Shown: positions 10,626-23,189 of the stretch, piece after piece | Layout of the letters: each line of letters opens with the position of its first letter | Position numbering within the stretch: the stretch's first letter is position 1 | NCBI GenBank assembly: GCA_028571685.1 | Contig: CM053162.1 | Location: forward strand, 74,450,351-74,514,350 | Direction of reading: 5' to 3' | Source of the DNA: Heterohyrax brucei | Taxonomy: Eukaryota; Chordata; Mammalia; Hyracoidea; Procaviidae | Length of the DNA stretch: 64,000 bases | Program-made: the position numbers and the translations under genes | Notes under the pieces: generated by a model | What the model was told of the DNA's origin: nothing | Seen by the model: the letters and a program-made list of their open reading frames with translations, nothing else | Database searches by the model: none

Positions 10626-13489
10626 CCTGGCGCTCAGCCGGTCAACAGGGCGCTAACCACACAATGACAGATGAGAAGCAGTCCAAGACCTTAAGGTCAC
10701 AGCCACCGGTCTGAAGGCACAGCCAAACCACAACCACAATTCAAGGTGATTTGCAAATTAACAGCAGTGTGCACAAGGTGCCGGGGACAGGGACACCTGC
10801 CTAAACTGCCCAAAGCACGTCTCTCCAGCTAAGTTTGAGGGACAAGGAGGCCACCAGCAAGATCAAGGAAGTGTGGTGCCCCAGGCACTCAGCACAGCAC
10901 AGACCAGGGCACCGAAGAGCCGGGCCACATGGGAAGGCACAGACAGTTGGTGGGGTGAAAGGCAGAGAGGGCCCTGGGCAGTGGGGACGAAGTGCTCCTG
11001 GCCTCCCGCTGAGCAGCCCGGACTGAATTCTGCAGCTCAGTGTTTTCCGGAATGTGCTGCCTACACAGGAGTTCTCCGGAGAGCTCAGCGCGTTTGAACC
11101 GGGTTTCCCCACGGCCATCCCGAACCTCTCCTCAGCATGGAGAGCTGTGAATCCCCCAGTGCACACTGGTTCCTCATCTCTGCTCAGAAACCCTCTGTAA
11201 CCGGAGCATCTCAGAAGCCTCCAAGGCACTCTGGAAAACACCTCCTTAAGCCTGTCAGATAGATGGCCCAGCGGGAGCCGACCTTCACAACAGGCTGGGT
11301 TACAAACACTGAGGTACGCTGTGGATAGAGTCCAGACATGGAAACACCAATCAGCAAGAATTTCCCAGCACCACCCAGGACAGAGGTGGGTCTGGGGGGA
11401 AACTGAAGACCTCGTCACCAGAGGTGGTCCCAGCTGTGGGGCAACTGTGGTTCCTCAGACCCAACTGTGGCCTGGACTGCAAAGCCCCACCTAGGACCAA
11501 CCAGCGGCACACCTCCCCAGAAGCCACAGTGAAGAGGGCACAGGACCTTTTGCTTTCTCCCCAGATATGCTTCCCCTGCCCCTGGCAAAGTAACAGCTCG
11601 GCATCTGGTCTACTAGCCCACTTTTGTTTGTGTGGTCAGCCAGGTTGAGACCACTGACCGCTACTGACTTGTGAGTCCATCGAAGAAGAGTTTCTGGCCA
11701 CCACCTCCCTAAAAGCTGAAGGCCACCCCTTGACTGTGGTGACCTCACAATGGGCTGCCCATCTGGGTGATGACTCTGTAGGCAGCTTTATCTTACAGCT
11801 GCTTCAAATCATGACCCTCAGCTTGGGGAGGGGGCAGAGCTGACAGCCCCTTCCCATGTGCCCCGCTGTTGGGGACCCCTGCTCCAGAGCCCACGCTGCA
11901 GCGGCGGACAGGAAGGAGCTATGTGTGGTCCAAGGACACACGATTACTGCAGCCTCTGAAGTCACATTTATTCAGTCAAAGCAGACAAACACTCCTAAAG
12001 CAACCCCATCACAACCTCCAGCAGAAGTCCTTCTACTAAGCACCTAATTTTTATATGTAATTGTCAAACTAGTTACATACTGATAAACACACAGACACAC
12101 ACCCACATGCACCTTCCCCTGCTCCAGAGACGTGAAGCTGGCCACACACCCATATCCCACCCAGTAGGCAGCCCTCAACCTGCCTAGATGGCAGTGTCCC
12201 CACCAAGGGCCCGTGCACACCCCCTCTCCAAAGTTTAATATGACTCAGTCAGAAGTTCCCAGGCAGCTCCCGGATGTTCCCTAAACCCTCAGCCGGGGCT
12301 GCTCCGGGGCAACAGGGAGAAGTAGCAAAGAAGGCCTCAGCTCCTGGGACGGCCTCCAGGTCACACAGGAGACCAGCAGGGAACACATCTAGGGCTGCAA
12401 GGGACTTGGGCCAGCACCGAGAACACGGCTTGGGGACGTCTTGGAGCACTGCAGATCAGAGTCACAAGAGCACTTTCCAAGGAGGCCCTCTGCTCTAGAA
12501 CCTGGTGGGCAGGCTGGACCAGCTACCAGTGACAGACACTGGGCTGGGCCCTCCCCTGGCCCCAGACACTCCGGATTCACACTTGAGTTTCCTCAGAGAA
12601 ATGCCAGCAGGCGGCCGTGCACAGCCCCCAGCCGCCAGCCACCCCAAGGTCAGTTCCAGGGGAGGAATTGCTTTGGTTTAAGGTCTGGGAGTGAAAATAA
12701 ACACTCTGATTTTATAGGCTCACCGTGTTGGCTGCTGCTTTTTCTTCCCGCAGCTGCTCAATTGGGCCTTTCATTCAGAAGCCAGTGGCCTCTGAGGAAG
12801 CCCTGGGCAGTGCCCTCAAAGCTCAAGGGACGTTTATTTGGGGGAGGGAACAGGGCCAGGATGGAAAGTGTGACGTCTCCCTAGGCCAGTGCCAGGCTGA
12901 CCCTGTTGCTGTCGCCCCCAGAGCTTAGTGCTGGCTCCTTGGAGGAATTCCCTCCCAGAAGGGTCCTGGGACAGCCCAGTCCACAGAGGACAAGGGGCTT
13001 CTCCCCACCCACCTGGCACAAACCTGCACCAACCCCCTCGTCCCTCACACCTTCCCTGGAAGGCAGAGAAAGGCAGACTGTGAATTCAAGATAAGCTCTA
13101 ACTGTCAGAAAACACCCTGGCGTCATTTCCAGCCAATTACAGATGCAGATACCTGCCCCTGGTCTGTCAGCTCCTGTCACTGGTTTGTTCGTGCTTTAGA
13201 GAGGGAACTCTCAGAACCCCTGGCCCCAAAGTTCAGAAATTAAACTCCACCCACGCTGTGCCTGGCTGCACAGGCCCGGAGTACAGTTCTCTGAGACAGA
13301 GGCAGAAAGGAACAGAGCAGGGAGCCACAGTTGCTGGAGAGGAGGAAATAGGGGTCCCCCACTGCAGGTGCAGAGCTGGCTAGAAGGAGGCTGTGCAGAT
13401 GGCTACAGGCAGTGTTGGCCATTCTGTGAACGGAAGGCACTCCCATAGAATAACTCGATTCTACGCGACCAAAGAGCCGGTGGAGGGTG

Positions 13490-13660
13490 ACAGCCCTGGG
13501 TCAGTGGCCAGCTCCATCACTTCTCAGCTGTTTTAACTCAAGCAATTTAGTTAACCTGAGCCCCCATTTCTGAAAAATGGGGGTATATTAAATCCTTACT
13601 TCACAGTGTGAAGAAATAATGTCAGGCAAGTGTCTGGCACAGTAGAGACCAGGTGTTCCG
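13490..13660 (+). repeat. MIR SINE
   Basis: 'tcacttctcagctgttttaa' followed by 'atttctgaaaaatgggggta' and 'gcaagtgtctggcacagtag' is MIR in sense. Confidence 0.75.
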
Positions 13661-14870
13661 AGACCAAGGGCTTCAGGTTCGAAGGTCAGACAAACTCCCT
13701 TCTGGAGCAGGTCACAGTGAGAGTGGGAAGGACGAGTCAGAGACCGATTGAAATCGACCCTGTGCAACAGGGCAGGGGGTGGCCCGAGAGAGACAGACCA
13801 GGGCCAAAGGAACAGCCAGGAGCTGAGGAAGGAGCAACCAGCTCAGCTTAGCTCAAGAAAACGTTGCGGGCGTCTGGGCTGGGTCTTGACGGCTGAGTAG
13901 AAGATGGCTGGACGAGAAAGGAAATGCATTCTAGGCAAGGGGACACAAGTGCCAAAGCCAGGCATCTGAGGAAGCAGGCAGGCGTGGACAGCAGGGTGGG
14001 GGGCACAGGTGCAGTGAGAGAGGAGCGAGCAGGTGGATGAGGCGGGCAGGTCCCCCGGGGCCCAGACCACGAAGGACACGGACTGCCATGCTGAAGAGTT
14101 AGGGACTCAGCTGTCAGCATCTGTGTTTGAATCACGGGGGTGTCGTGGGCCCAGATCTATCAGGTGCCTTGTGTGAAGGTGGCAGGGAGCCTGGGAGACA
14201 GCCAGAGTAGCCCAGGTGAGAAGGGGTGAGACCAGGTGCGGTGGCAGCCACAGCACTGAAGAGCAGGGCACAAATCTGAGGGAGCTTTGGGGCCCAAACC
14301 AACAGAACTGGGAGAGGGGTGGTGTCCAGGCTGGGCGACAGGTGGACACCGATGCCGGGAGCAGGGTGGGAAAAGCCGAGAGGGTGGGGGTAGGGTGCAG
14401 TGGGGTGCTGGAGGCCGGGGAGCCTGCCTCACGTGAGTGACCCCTAGATCTGAAGGATGGAAGGGACCCCGGCAGCCAGAGAAGAAGACACAGGTGGGAC
14501 GCCTGGGTACATCTGGCCTAGGCAGCAGTAAGGCAGCTAAGCAGGGGTAGAGCCAGTCAGAGGCGTGAGGAGACTGAGGAGGGAGTGGTGGCCCAGGGGC
14601 CAAGATCAGAGGGGCCTGCAGGAAGGTGAGACAGTCAGTAAGGACAAGCCCTGCAGAGTAGTCAGGTGGACCACAAGCAGAGGCTGCCACACCTGAACAG
14701 AAGGCCCTAGGGGCCCCAGCACCCAGAGTGCCTCCATGTACCCAGCCGGCGCAGCACCCTGCCCACAAAGGGGATGCCTGGGATCCCGCCCCCGCTGCCT
14801 GAAGGTGCGCCTTCCTTGTCTCTAGCTCTCAGTCCACAGCCACGGCTCTCCCCGCTTCTCTCTCACCTAC

Positions 14871-14948
14871 CTGAAAAAGAGTCCTTGTCCATCGCGGGCA
14901 GATCCCGGGCCTGGTACACATAGCAGCGCAGGTGGTAACGGTTCCCAT
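14871..14948 (-). CDS. DYSF: DYSF exon 32
   Basis: 78 bp. With flanking split codons it encodes [24 protein letters not shown] and FS. The acceptor is 'tctgcag' and the donor CAG|gtaggt. It carries calcium-binding loop 1 of C2D; the aspartate of MDKD is a ligand candidate in C2 domains. Human has CYMYQARDLAAMD, so M to V and A to P differ. Confidence 0.98.
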
Positions 14949-15494
14949 CTGCAGAGGAGGAGACGGATGCAGGGTGAGGGCCAGAAGGGAGGAGGGAGTC
15001 TGCCCTCACACAGGCGGGGGTGGTTCACCCCTCAGGCTCAGAAGGACACGCCACAACTCACAGGTGGACACCACCGTGACGTGTCCTTGGGTGAGAGGGC
15101 ACAGAGGAGCAGGAGGAGAGGTCACACAGACGATGGGGCAGCCAGAAAGCACAGGGCCTTGTGTGCCTGATTTCCAGTTTAGAGTAATATGCGTGCACAC
15201 ACACACACACCAAATGCACACCACATATGCAGATGCACATACAGACACACAGACACAGGCACGTAAGTACATACACCCACACAGAAAGGTAGACACATGT
15301 GTAAACACAGACTACACATACACTGACACACAGAGATGCACACACGTGTACGCATAAACACACATACACACTGCAAAAGACACACAGATGTAGTTATCTG
15401 CAGCACTCCCACACACATACACCTGAATGTGTAACTTCCATACCAACAGAAATGTTAAGATAACACACCCGCCTCACTCCTAAGCATCACTCAC
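14949..15494 (-). other. DYSF intron 31
   Basis: A 546-bp intron mostly filled by a CA-rich simple repeat (15190-15430). Confidence 0.85.
15190..15430. repeat. CA-rich degenerate microsatellite
   Basis: 'cgtgcacacacacacacaca' followed by 'acagacacacagacacagg' and related units. It lies 65 bp from the exon 31 donor. Confidence 0.92.
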
Positions 15495-15588
15495 AGTCAA
15501 AGATGCAGGAAATCGTGGGTCTGTTCACACCAAAGCTCAAGGTAGAGACGGACATGGAATCTTCACTTCTGTCATCCACCACACCGCC
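15495..15588 (-). CDS. DYSF: DYSF exon 31
   Basis: 94 bp, 31 codons plus one base: [12 protein letters not shown] then [19 protein letters not shown]. The acceptor is 'tctccag' and the donor GACT|gtgagt. It links the DysF region to C2D and supplies the first C2D strand (PTISCIFDY). Versus human, VVDDR replaces VMDDK. Confidence 0.98.
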
Positions 15589-17479
15589 CTGGAGACAGAA
15601 AACTGGTCATAGCAGACTCTGCTCCTGGCGACTGGGGCTGGCAGGCAGACTGGGGCCAGGAAACCTCTAGGCAGCCGTGGTGCGGGACTATGGAGCTCTA
15701 ATTTCACCCTGCGGGTGCTCACCCTCTCCTAAAGCACTGGAAGCTCAAATCCCAAAGGACTCTGGTAAATTCTTCTCCCTCTCTTGCGAATGGAATTTTG
15801 AGTTGCTCCCATCAAAGACATTAAGTTGGTGAGAATGAAGGACCCTAAGTGGCCCTTGGAGGAAACCAAATGAGGATCTTCCCATTAGGGAAGAGTCAGT
15901 AGAGGTCTTGGCCTGAGACCCCATCGCTCTCCACCTGTGCATATCTGGGACAGTGCTGGTGCCAGAATCACGGGCACTGACCTGGGTCCCCAGATGTCTG
16001 GGCTTTGGGGGGCTGTCCTGTCTCATCCATCACCCCTCACTGGTTCCCACCAAACAGAAGGTGAGGAGGGTGAGGCCAGAGCTAGGGAAAGTCTGGAGCC
16101 AGGGACAAGAGCACTGTGCCTAAAGCTGGACACCCAACATCACCTTGTCCTCATGTGCACTGAGCCCTGAACACTATTTTTGGGACACCATGACCAGACA
16201 ACTTCCCTGGGCCAGGTGTCTGCCTCCCAGGTGCTCTCCTAGCTCCCCCTACGCCATTGTCTCTCAGCGGTACCTTCTGGGGGCTGAGGGACCCCACAAC
16301 AACCGCGTCCTGACCAAGGGCGGGAAATGTGCTATCGCTCCCCAGCCTGGCTCCCAGAACACTCTTTCTATGAAGCCCTCCCAGCCAGGAGCGGCCAGGC
16401 CCCGTGCTGGGGCTCTGGTGCCTCAGCCAGGGGACCATGCTCTCCGCCCCGGCTGCAGTGCCCCACGCAGCTGTCACCTGCCCCATTTCAGACACAGCAG
16501 GTTTATGCCACAAGGTGGTCTGCACTCTGTTTCCTTGCCCAGTCCCCCTCCCCAGGGTGGTAACACACACACCCTTCAGATAATACCCTGGCCTCACTCT
16601 CAAACGGCCTGCTCAGACCCACCCAGAGCGACCAGCTTCTGAGGCCGTCCTGCTAGGCTGCCCTGACTTCACTCTAGCTGCATCCATCTCTCCAGGAATC
16701 TCGACGTCAGCCCAGGCACCCTGAGCTACCAGCTGCAACGTCTCCCAGAGCCTGCAAGTACAAGACTCCATGACCTTTCGGGGCCCTCCTCCCCAAACCG
16801 TGCTCACTCACAAGGCTAAGTCCTAGACCCCCCTGTCCCAGAAGCTCCTCGGGGAACTTGTTCTCGCACTCCTGATCCAGCCCTCACCGCAGACCTGTAC
16901 TGTCTCACCACCCGCGGGCGCCCATTCACTTCCATGCCTGAATCTTCTGATGACTCTGGCTAGCTGAAGGGTTAAGTCCAGCCTCCTGCTCAGATCTCCA
17001 GGTTGGGCCCCTTCTTCCTGACCCGACACCAGGGATTATGCGCCCCCAGACCCAGCCCTGAGCTGCCAAGAGGCCTCTCTGCTCAGAACCGGCCTAGCTC
17101 ACTTTCTCTCTCACTGCAAGCTCGCTCTGTCCACGGGCCAAGTGTCAGCCACCTCGGTCTTTCTCATCTTCAAGTCATCTGAAGGCATCGAGGTGCAGCC
17201 ATCCCTGGTCCCCCGGGGCCAACAGAGAGGTGCACTCTGCAGGTCACTGTTGTTGCGGTGCCCTTGTACAACACAGCAGGGCTGCCCCACGGGCCAGGCT
17301 GCACTCTACGGAAGTGGGTGGCCAGGTCTTCAGCTGGCAGAGCCGCTGCGTGCTCTCAGTGACCAACCTTCCATTGGCTGCTGGGCCCTAACCACTGTGA
17401 AACTGGGCCCCTTTCCTGCTAAGCACACACCAGGAAGGACAGCCTCCCTCTGTTGGGACGGACACAGCAGAGCACTGGC

Positions 17480-17665
17480 CTTCTGCTACTGACCCCATCA
17501 CTTACTGGCTGTGACTGTGGGCAGGTTTTCTAACCTCTCTGAGCCCATTTCCTTGTAATCTGGGGACAATCATGTAGCACCTGTCTCAGAGAGTGACTGT
17601 GGATTTTAAACGACAGTAGTGCATGCAGTTCTGCCTACTGCCTGGTACACCGTGACAGCTCAGTC
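17480..17665 (+). repeat. MIR SINE
   Basis: 'catcacttactggctgtgac', 'ttttctaacctctctgagcc' and 'cctactgcctggtaca' follow the MIR sense order. Confidence 0.75.
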
Positions 17666-17689
17666 AGCGTCAGTTGGGAATGGTCTCCC

Positions 17690-17945
17690 ACGACTGTCTG
17701 GCAGTCTGTCACAGTGTGGTGACTTGTGCTCTACTGTGATGCTGTCGATTTTGTTACTGGTGTTTCAAAGACCAGAAAGGTCGTCTATGGTGGACACGGT
17801 TCAGCCAAACTTCAGGACAGAGACAGCAGGAAGACAGGCCTGGTGACCTGCTTCTGAGAGTCTGCCCTGAAAACCTTTGGAGCAGCAGCAGGACACTGTG
17901 TGACTTGCTGGCTTCAGATGTGTCATCAGGAGGACTCAACTACTG
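17690..17945 (+). mobile_element. RTE-like LINE 5'-end fragment
   Basis: 'tgatgctgtcgattttgtta' followed by 'accagaaaggtc', 'tggtggacacggttcagcc', 'gaaaacctttggagcagcag' and 'gtgtcatcagg' parallel the 5' leader of the RTE copy at 43100-43250 (complement). Diverged, moderate confidence. Confidence 0.55.
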
Positions 17946-18497
17946 CAGGGGGACATGGTGCTTGTGAAGTCAGGGGCCAGGACAGGAGAGACCCTCAACA
18001 AGACATCCAGGCAAGAAACAGTGATGGTGGACTAGAACATGAGAACCTGAGAGGGGCTAAGGGGGATACGGTGACTGAGAAGTCAGAGGCCAGCGCAGGA
18101 GAGACCCCCAGTGAGACACCAGGCTCAGGAGCAGGCAACACTCCGTCTTGTCACACAGAAGGTCACCAAGAGCTGGGGCTGACAGGATGGTGGCTCTCGG
18201 TTTACTAACGACCTCAGGACAGAAATAAGGGGTGCAGGGGTCCATAGGCGAGGGAGCTCACAGCCGTGCTGCGGTTGGTTGGGATCCCTCCCAGGAGCTG
18301 GAAAGCCCACATTCCCACGAGGAGCTGCAGCACGTGGCAGGGGCCAGTCTCTGCCAGACAGCACCCAGGAAGTGGCGTTCCACTGCAGCCAGCGGAGGCA
18401 AGGCCGGGAGGCTCTGCGTCCTCCCCCTGCAGCAGGTGTGGACCCAGCCGGCTCGGGGTCCGGCCCAGTGAGGCACTCAGCCTGGCGTCTGGCCACA

Positions 18498-18583
18498 GAG
18501 TGGCCACCGCAGGATCTCCTAGCCGCCCCTGGAATTGGCAGAGTGGCCGCCACAGGATCTCCCGGCCACCCCTGGAATTGGCA
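18498..18583. repeat. 43-bp tandem duplication
   Basis: Copies 18498-18540 and 18541-18583 both run from 'gagtggcc' to 'cccctggaattggca' with few differences. Confidence 0.92.
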
Positions 18584-19782
18584 GCGTCGCCTGGAGGGAG
18601 CGCCAGCGGCGACGCCAGGAAAAGCCGACCTCGCCACGCAGCCGAAAACAGGGCTTGGGCTTGGTCGGCATCTGAGCACAGCATCACATGGTCACACTTC
18701 TCAGCGGCTGGGGAGAGGAGGCACCGACAGGCAGGGTGGCAGCGGGGCGCAGGGGCACCCAGAAAGCTGCTGCCCCTGCCCTCAGCCACACACGAGCTCC
18801 ACCTGCTGGTGGGTGCTGGGCGAGCTACCACGGCCCCCTGACTGGGGGGACCTCCCTGCTGGCGGCCGGCCGCCAGGGCCCATCCCACTCATCTCGCACC
18901 TTCCCTAGATGGGCTCTCCTGGCCACCATCCTGCCGTCAGCACCTCCAGCCAAAAGGCCTCTGTCTGGGGCTCTGTCCAAGGGCATGGTTTCCCGCCCAA
19001 GATCATAAAAGGTGTCCCCCTTCTTGGGATTTCCATCAAGGCCAGGGCCAGATACCTGCGGAGCACAGCAGACACTGGCACTAAGGATGGGCCCTGCTGA
19101 CAGGGGCCAGTGTTCCCTCCCTGCACTGCCTGGACTCAGCCACCTGCCTGAGGAGTCACGGCTGTCCCACACCTGGTCGCAGGGCCCTCCTCTCCTCAGC
19201 TCAAGATGACAGAGTGATGGCTGGGAAAAAGCTCTGTCTGGGGATCTGGGGTAAGCCCACACACACCTGAGCAGGGCTGATGGACGGAGTTCACTCCGCC
19301 CGGCCAGAGTCACCGCCCACAGCATCCTGCCTCTCCTCCAGGCAGAATCCTTCCCATCCAGCTGGCCAGCACCTTCGCCACCTCTGCCCTCTGAGCCTCC
19401 TGAGAGAGTGCGGCTCTCCACACCTTCCCCTCAGACCCTGGAGCGTGGGGAGGGGGCAGCACTCTCCCTCCTGGTCCAGCGTCCACACTCAAATCAGCTG
19501 GAACACTAGGGTGTCTTCCTTGTCCCGGGGCCTCCCGCGCACGGTCCCCTCCGCCTGTCTCTCCCTGGCTCACACATCCTCAGCTATGCCATCTCATCCT
19601 ACTGTCACCCAGCCAGGACAGCCACTCCTTCCACCGGCACCCACAGGACCCTGAACGACCCCAACGTTGCCCCTGCCACCTGGCACCGTGGGCACCTGCT
19701 TACTGTCTGTCTCCTCCAGCGACACCCCGTGAGGCTCCCCGTGTACATTTAGCACACGGCAGACTACTACACACCCCCCAAA

Positions 19783-19945
19783 CCCAGACCCATCGCAGCT
19801 GAGTCAACGCCGACTCACAATGACCCCGTCGGACTGAGCAGAACTGCCCCACAGGGTGTCCAGGGGGCAGCTGACGGTTTGAACCACCAGCCTTCCCGTG
19901 AGCGGCCCTAGCTCTAACCACTGGGCAGGCGACCACGGCCACTCT
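19783..19945 (-). repeat. Afrotherian tRNA-like SINE, antisense, near full length
   Basis: 'cagctgagtcaacgccgact' then 'cacaatgaccccgtcggact' and the body 'agaactgccccacagggtgt' lead into the head 'gctctaaccactgggcagg'. Diverged. Confidence 0.8.
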
Positions 19946-19974
19946 CACACACAGCAGGTACTTGGTAAATAACT

Positions 19975-20430
19975 GGTCAGTGAGCGGGTGAGCAAGCCAG
20001 AGAGTGAGTGGACAAGCGAAAGAGTGATTGAGCGTGCAAGAGAGTGACAGCACGAGTGAGTAAGTGAGCGAGGGATCGAGGACCCGAGCGAATGAGCGAT
20101 TTAGCGAGGGAGCAAGCCAGTGAAAGAATAATGAGTGAGCAAATGAGTGACTGCCTGTGCGAGTGAGCGAGCGAGTGAATGAGCGAGCAAATGAGCAAGT
20201 GCACGAGTGAGCGAGTGAGCGAGTGAGGGAGCCAGTGACTGAGCGGGTGAGCGAGGGCTGGAGGACCCGAGCGAATGAGTGATTTAGCGCAGGCGCAAGC
20301 CAGCGAACAAATGAATGAGTACGCGAATGAGCGAGCGAGTGGGCAAGCGAGTGAACATATCAGGGAGTGGATGAGCGGGCGAGCGAGCGAGTGGAAAACT
20401 GAGTGAGTGAGTGAGCAAACACTGGAGGGG
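19975..20430. repeat. GAGY tetranucleotide array (GAGT/GAGC/GCGA)
   Basis: About 450 bp of 4-bp units ('gagtgagcgagtgagcga'), with a longer imperfect period visible: 'gaggacccgagcgaatgag' recurs at about 20076-20097 and 20261-20280. The plus strand is strongly purine-rich. Confidence 0.93.
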
Positions 20431-20639
20431 AGGCTGCTGACAGAGACCAGCCCCGGTCAGAGGACCCAGCGTCACACTTGGTCCAAGCTGAAGTGTGCCT
20501 CAGCTCTCGCACCTGGACGCTGGTGCGGCTCACACTCAGGGGTCCGTCTCGAGGAGCAGTGCAGCCTCCTAGGAACCTGACCCGGGAGTCACAGAAAGCC
20601 TCGCCTCCTGACAGGCCTTCCGCCAGCGCTCCACATGCC

Positions 20640-20720
20640 AGGTCAGGAAACGGGCATCACTTCTCACGTAGACGTGAAACGTCACCTCCTCAGAAACGCC
20701 CTCCCTGACCACGCTGCCAG
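20640..20720 (-). repeat. L2 LINE fragment (old)
   Basis: 'gtgaaacgtcacctcctcag' and 'cgccctccctgaccac' are the antisense L2 3'-region motif. Only a short piece. Confidence 0.5.
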
Positions 20721-20915
20721 AAGGCCCACCCTGCATACACGCCCTTGCACACACCACCACGCACATGCTCACACCCAGCCACCCCGACGCATACCCCACA
20801 CTGCACACAGCCACACCACACGCACTCACTCACCCCGATGCACCTGCAAACGCAGCCCAGCACACCCTCACCCACTCACCACCTCCTCCTCCACGACCCA
20901 CACTCACCCCCCTAC
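20715..20915. repeat. CAC/CA-rich low-complexity sequence
   Basis: 'cacacaccaccacgcacatg' and similar CA-rich units over 200 bp. Confidence 0.8.
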
Positions 20916-21194
20916 GAGGGCACCCTCCTCCTCACTGAGCTTTCTTTTTCCTCACAGTGCTTGTTACCGTGAGATGTGTCATGGACGGAGCTGTGTCCCC
21001 AAGAAGTGAGGGCAGCCCTTTGGCTGGGCCCTCATCCCTAACGTTCTGTGATTTTTCTGTACTCTAAACCCTGATCTCCACCTGTGGCTAACAGGACGAC
21101 TATGTTAACAGGGATCAAGGTAGCACTGCAACCTCTGCCGAGGGAGTCTCCCTGGGGTGCAGCTCACCCCACCCTGTTTCCTTTCATCCTGCAA

Positions 21195-21490
21195 AAGATT
21201 AAAGGAGCAGGAAGCCCACAGAGAGCTGGGAACCTCACACCATCAAGCAAGCAGCACCGGGAGAAGAGCACGTCCTTCAGACCCGCGGTTGCTGCACCAA
21301 GATGCTCCCTGAATAAAGACTGATGCCACACAAGGACTTTCCTCCAGAGCCGACAGGGGGATGCTTTCCCTGGGGTGGGCACCCTGAATGTGGACTTGTA
21401 GCCTATCGGACGGTGTGAGAACCAACCTTCCTTTGTTAAAGCCATCCCTAGGGGTAACTCTGTTAGAGCAGCACTAGACGACTCAAACGA
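21195..21490 (+). repeat. LTR fragment of an ERVL/MaLR-like element
   Basis: 'gtggacttgtagcctatcgg', 'gtgtgagaaccaaccttcct' and 'tttgttaaagccatcc' followed by 'agcagcactagacgactc' is the typical 3' end of a MaLR/ERVL-type LTR. No internal viral genes are seen. The 5' limit is uncertain. Confidence 0.6.
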
Positions 21491-22019
21491 GATGTCTGAC
21501 GTGGAAACCTCTCTGATGACTGGCACCTGAGCCCTGACCAGAATGCAGCCTCCACCAGAGAACTGTTAGGGCCCAGGTCCTGGTGCCTGGCACACCTGGC
21601 ACACCCTGCACGATGCCTGGCACACTCAGCCCTCAGCATGAAGTCTACCGAGCCAACAGCTGAAGTCCAGGGGGAGTCCCCTACTCCAGGCACCTGCCTC
21701 TCAGTGCACAGCCACCCTTTTCCTGGAGGCGATGGTTTGAAGCGAAAGGAGCTGTCTGGGGTGCTGTGCCTGATTTGAGGGGAGGACTTCAGAGGCAGAG
21801 CTGCTGTCAACAGGGGCACAGAGAAAAGAGCCTGGTTTGCTGCCTTGGAACAAACCCTACCTGTCCCTACACGTGTCAAGGACTGTCCCTAAACGTTTAA
21901 AACACACCATTGCCCCAGCCCCGACGCAACCTGACCGCGTCAGGTGCTGCCCATGGGCTGCCACGGACACAGCCCCAGGATGTAAAACCCGACATGCCCG
22001 GTCCCACACCACCGTCACG

Positions 22020-22400
22020 ACAGCACTGATGACGGCCACTGCTGTCCCCAGGTGTTGGCCACTATCACAGCCTCTGTTTCTATCTGTGCTGCTGAGGGTC
22101 TTCCTCTTTTTCACAGAGCCTCTGCTTCACCCAGCAGGACGCGCTTCTCTGGGGACTGGTCCCTCCTGATAACAAGTCCGAAGTACAGGAGACTGAGACT
22201 CGCCGTCCCGTTCGGCTATACCTCCTCTGCGGCAGATTTCTTCTCCTGGGAGACCGTGGTACTGTCGATAATCTTTGTCAACACAATTCAAATGTGTCAG
22301 TTCTTTGGTCTTCCTTATTCACGGTCTAGCTTTCACATGCACGTGAGGTGCTGCGCATGCTACGGCCTGGGTCTGGTGCACGCGGGTACAGTGACTGTCT
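22020..22400 (-). mobile_element. RTE LINE 3'-region fragment, antisense
   Basis: 'gggtcttcctctttttcaca' and 'ggactggtccctcctgataa' correspond to positions near 40255-40330 of the larger RTE copy ('gggtcttcctcttttttgct'). The end 'tagctttcacatgcacgtga' corresponds to its 'cagctttctcacacatttga' region. An independent, more diverged copy. Confidence 0.65.
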
Positions 22401-22736
22401 TCATTCTCCTGTGAGTGACGCTACCATGCAGACAGACAGAGGAGCTGGAGAGGGACCCACCTGCACCCAGAGCCAGCAATGGGCAGCAGCCTGACACATG
22501 CATCAAGTAGGAACCCCAGGTGCCTGCTTGTCTTACAGTCCCCAAATCTCCCGGGAAAGGATGCTCTGCAAGCACCCACCCCCGCGTCAAGCCCCCGAAA
22601 GCGGAGAAACAGTGGAAGCTGGCCACAGTCAGGGTGAGGGCAGCTGGAGCGGAAAGGAGGGGAGCCCGGTCCCGAGACGCCACTTCCTGCTGGGAAACAC
22701 CCAGCACCCACCACACAGGCATGGAACTTGGGACAC

Positions 22737-22924
22737 ACAGGTTTCTCAACCTCATCACTGCCGACAGTTGGGGCCAGATCACTTCCTGTTGAGGGGACTG
22801 TCCCACGGGTTGTAGGGTGTTTTGCAGTATCCACAGTCCTGACTCACTAGATGTCAGTAGCACCCCCTCCCAAATTATCTCCAAATACACTCAGAAGGGA
22901 TATCACCCCGGCTGAGAACCAGTG
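22737..22924 (-). mobile_element. MER20-like hAT DNA transposon
   Basis: Begins 'caggtttctcaacctc' and ends 'ggctgagaaccagtg'. The interior 'tagatgtcagtagcaccccc' and 'gggtgttttgcagtatccac' match antisense MER20 as I remember it. Nearly full length. Confidence 0.85.
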
Positions 22925-22957
22925 ATGACAATAAACAGTGGCACCCCCATGCCTGGC

Positions 22958-23080
22958 ACACAATCAAAACCCACTGCCACGGAGTCGATTCCAACTCAGG
23001 GTGACCCACGTGATGCCGAGTAGAGCTGCTCCAGGAGCAGACCACCAGGCCTTTCTTGCTAACCCTTCAGGTTACCACGC
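22958..23080 (-). repeat. Afrotherian tRNA-like SINE, 3' part, antisense
   Basis: 'aaaacccactgccacggagt' then 'cgattccaactcagggtgac' and 'gtagagctgctccaggag' are the reverse complement of the SINE tail and body. Confidence 0.8.
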
Positions 23081-23189
23081 AGGGACAGACCGTCTGCACC
23101 CCCGGGAATCTCTCTCATCATCAGCTCTCATAAGTGGGACTAATGGCATCATCCCAGCACTCCCGTCTCTCCATCTCACATCGCACAAC

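Noticed and set aside
10801-11418. A 205-codon minus-strand open frame in intron 32
   Set aside because: No recognisable domain, no codon pattern or conserved motif, and not in phase with flanking DYSF exons. Most likely chance.
15058-15418. Cys/Val-rich open frames
   Set aside because: Translations of the CA-rich microsatellite.
18214-18888. 224- and 209-codon open frames on opposite strands in intron 30
   Set aside because: Both strands open at once in CpG-rich low-complexity sequence with a 43-bp tandem duplication; compositional artefact.
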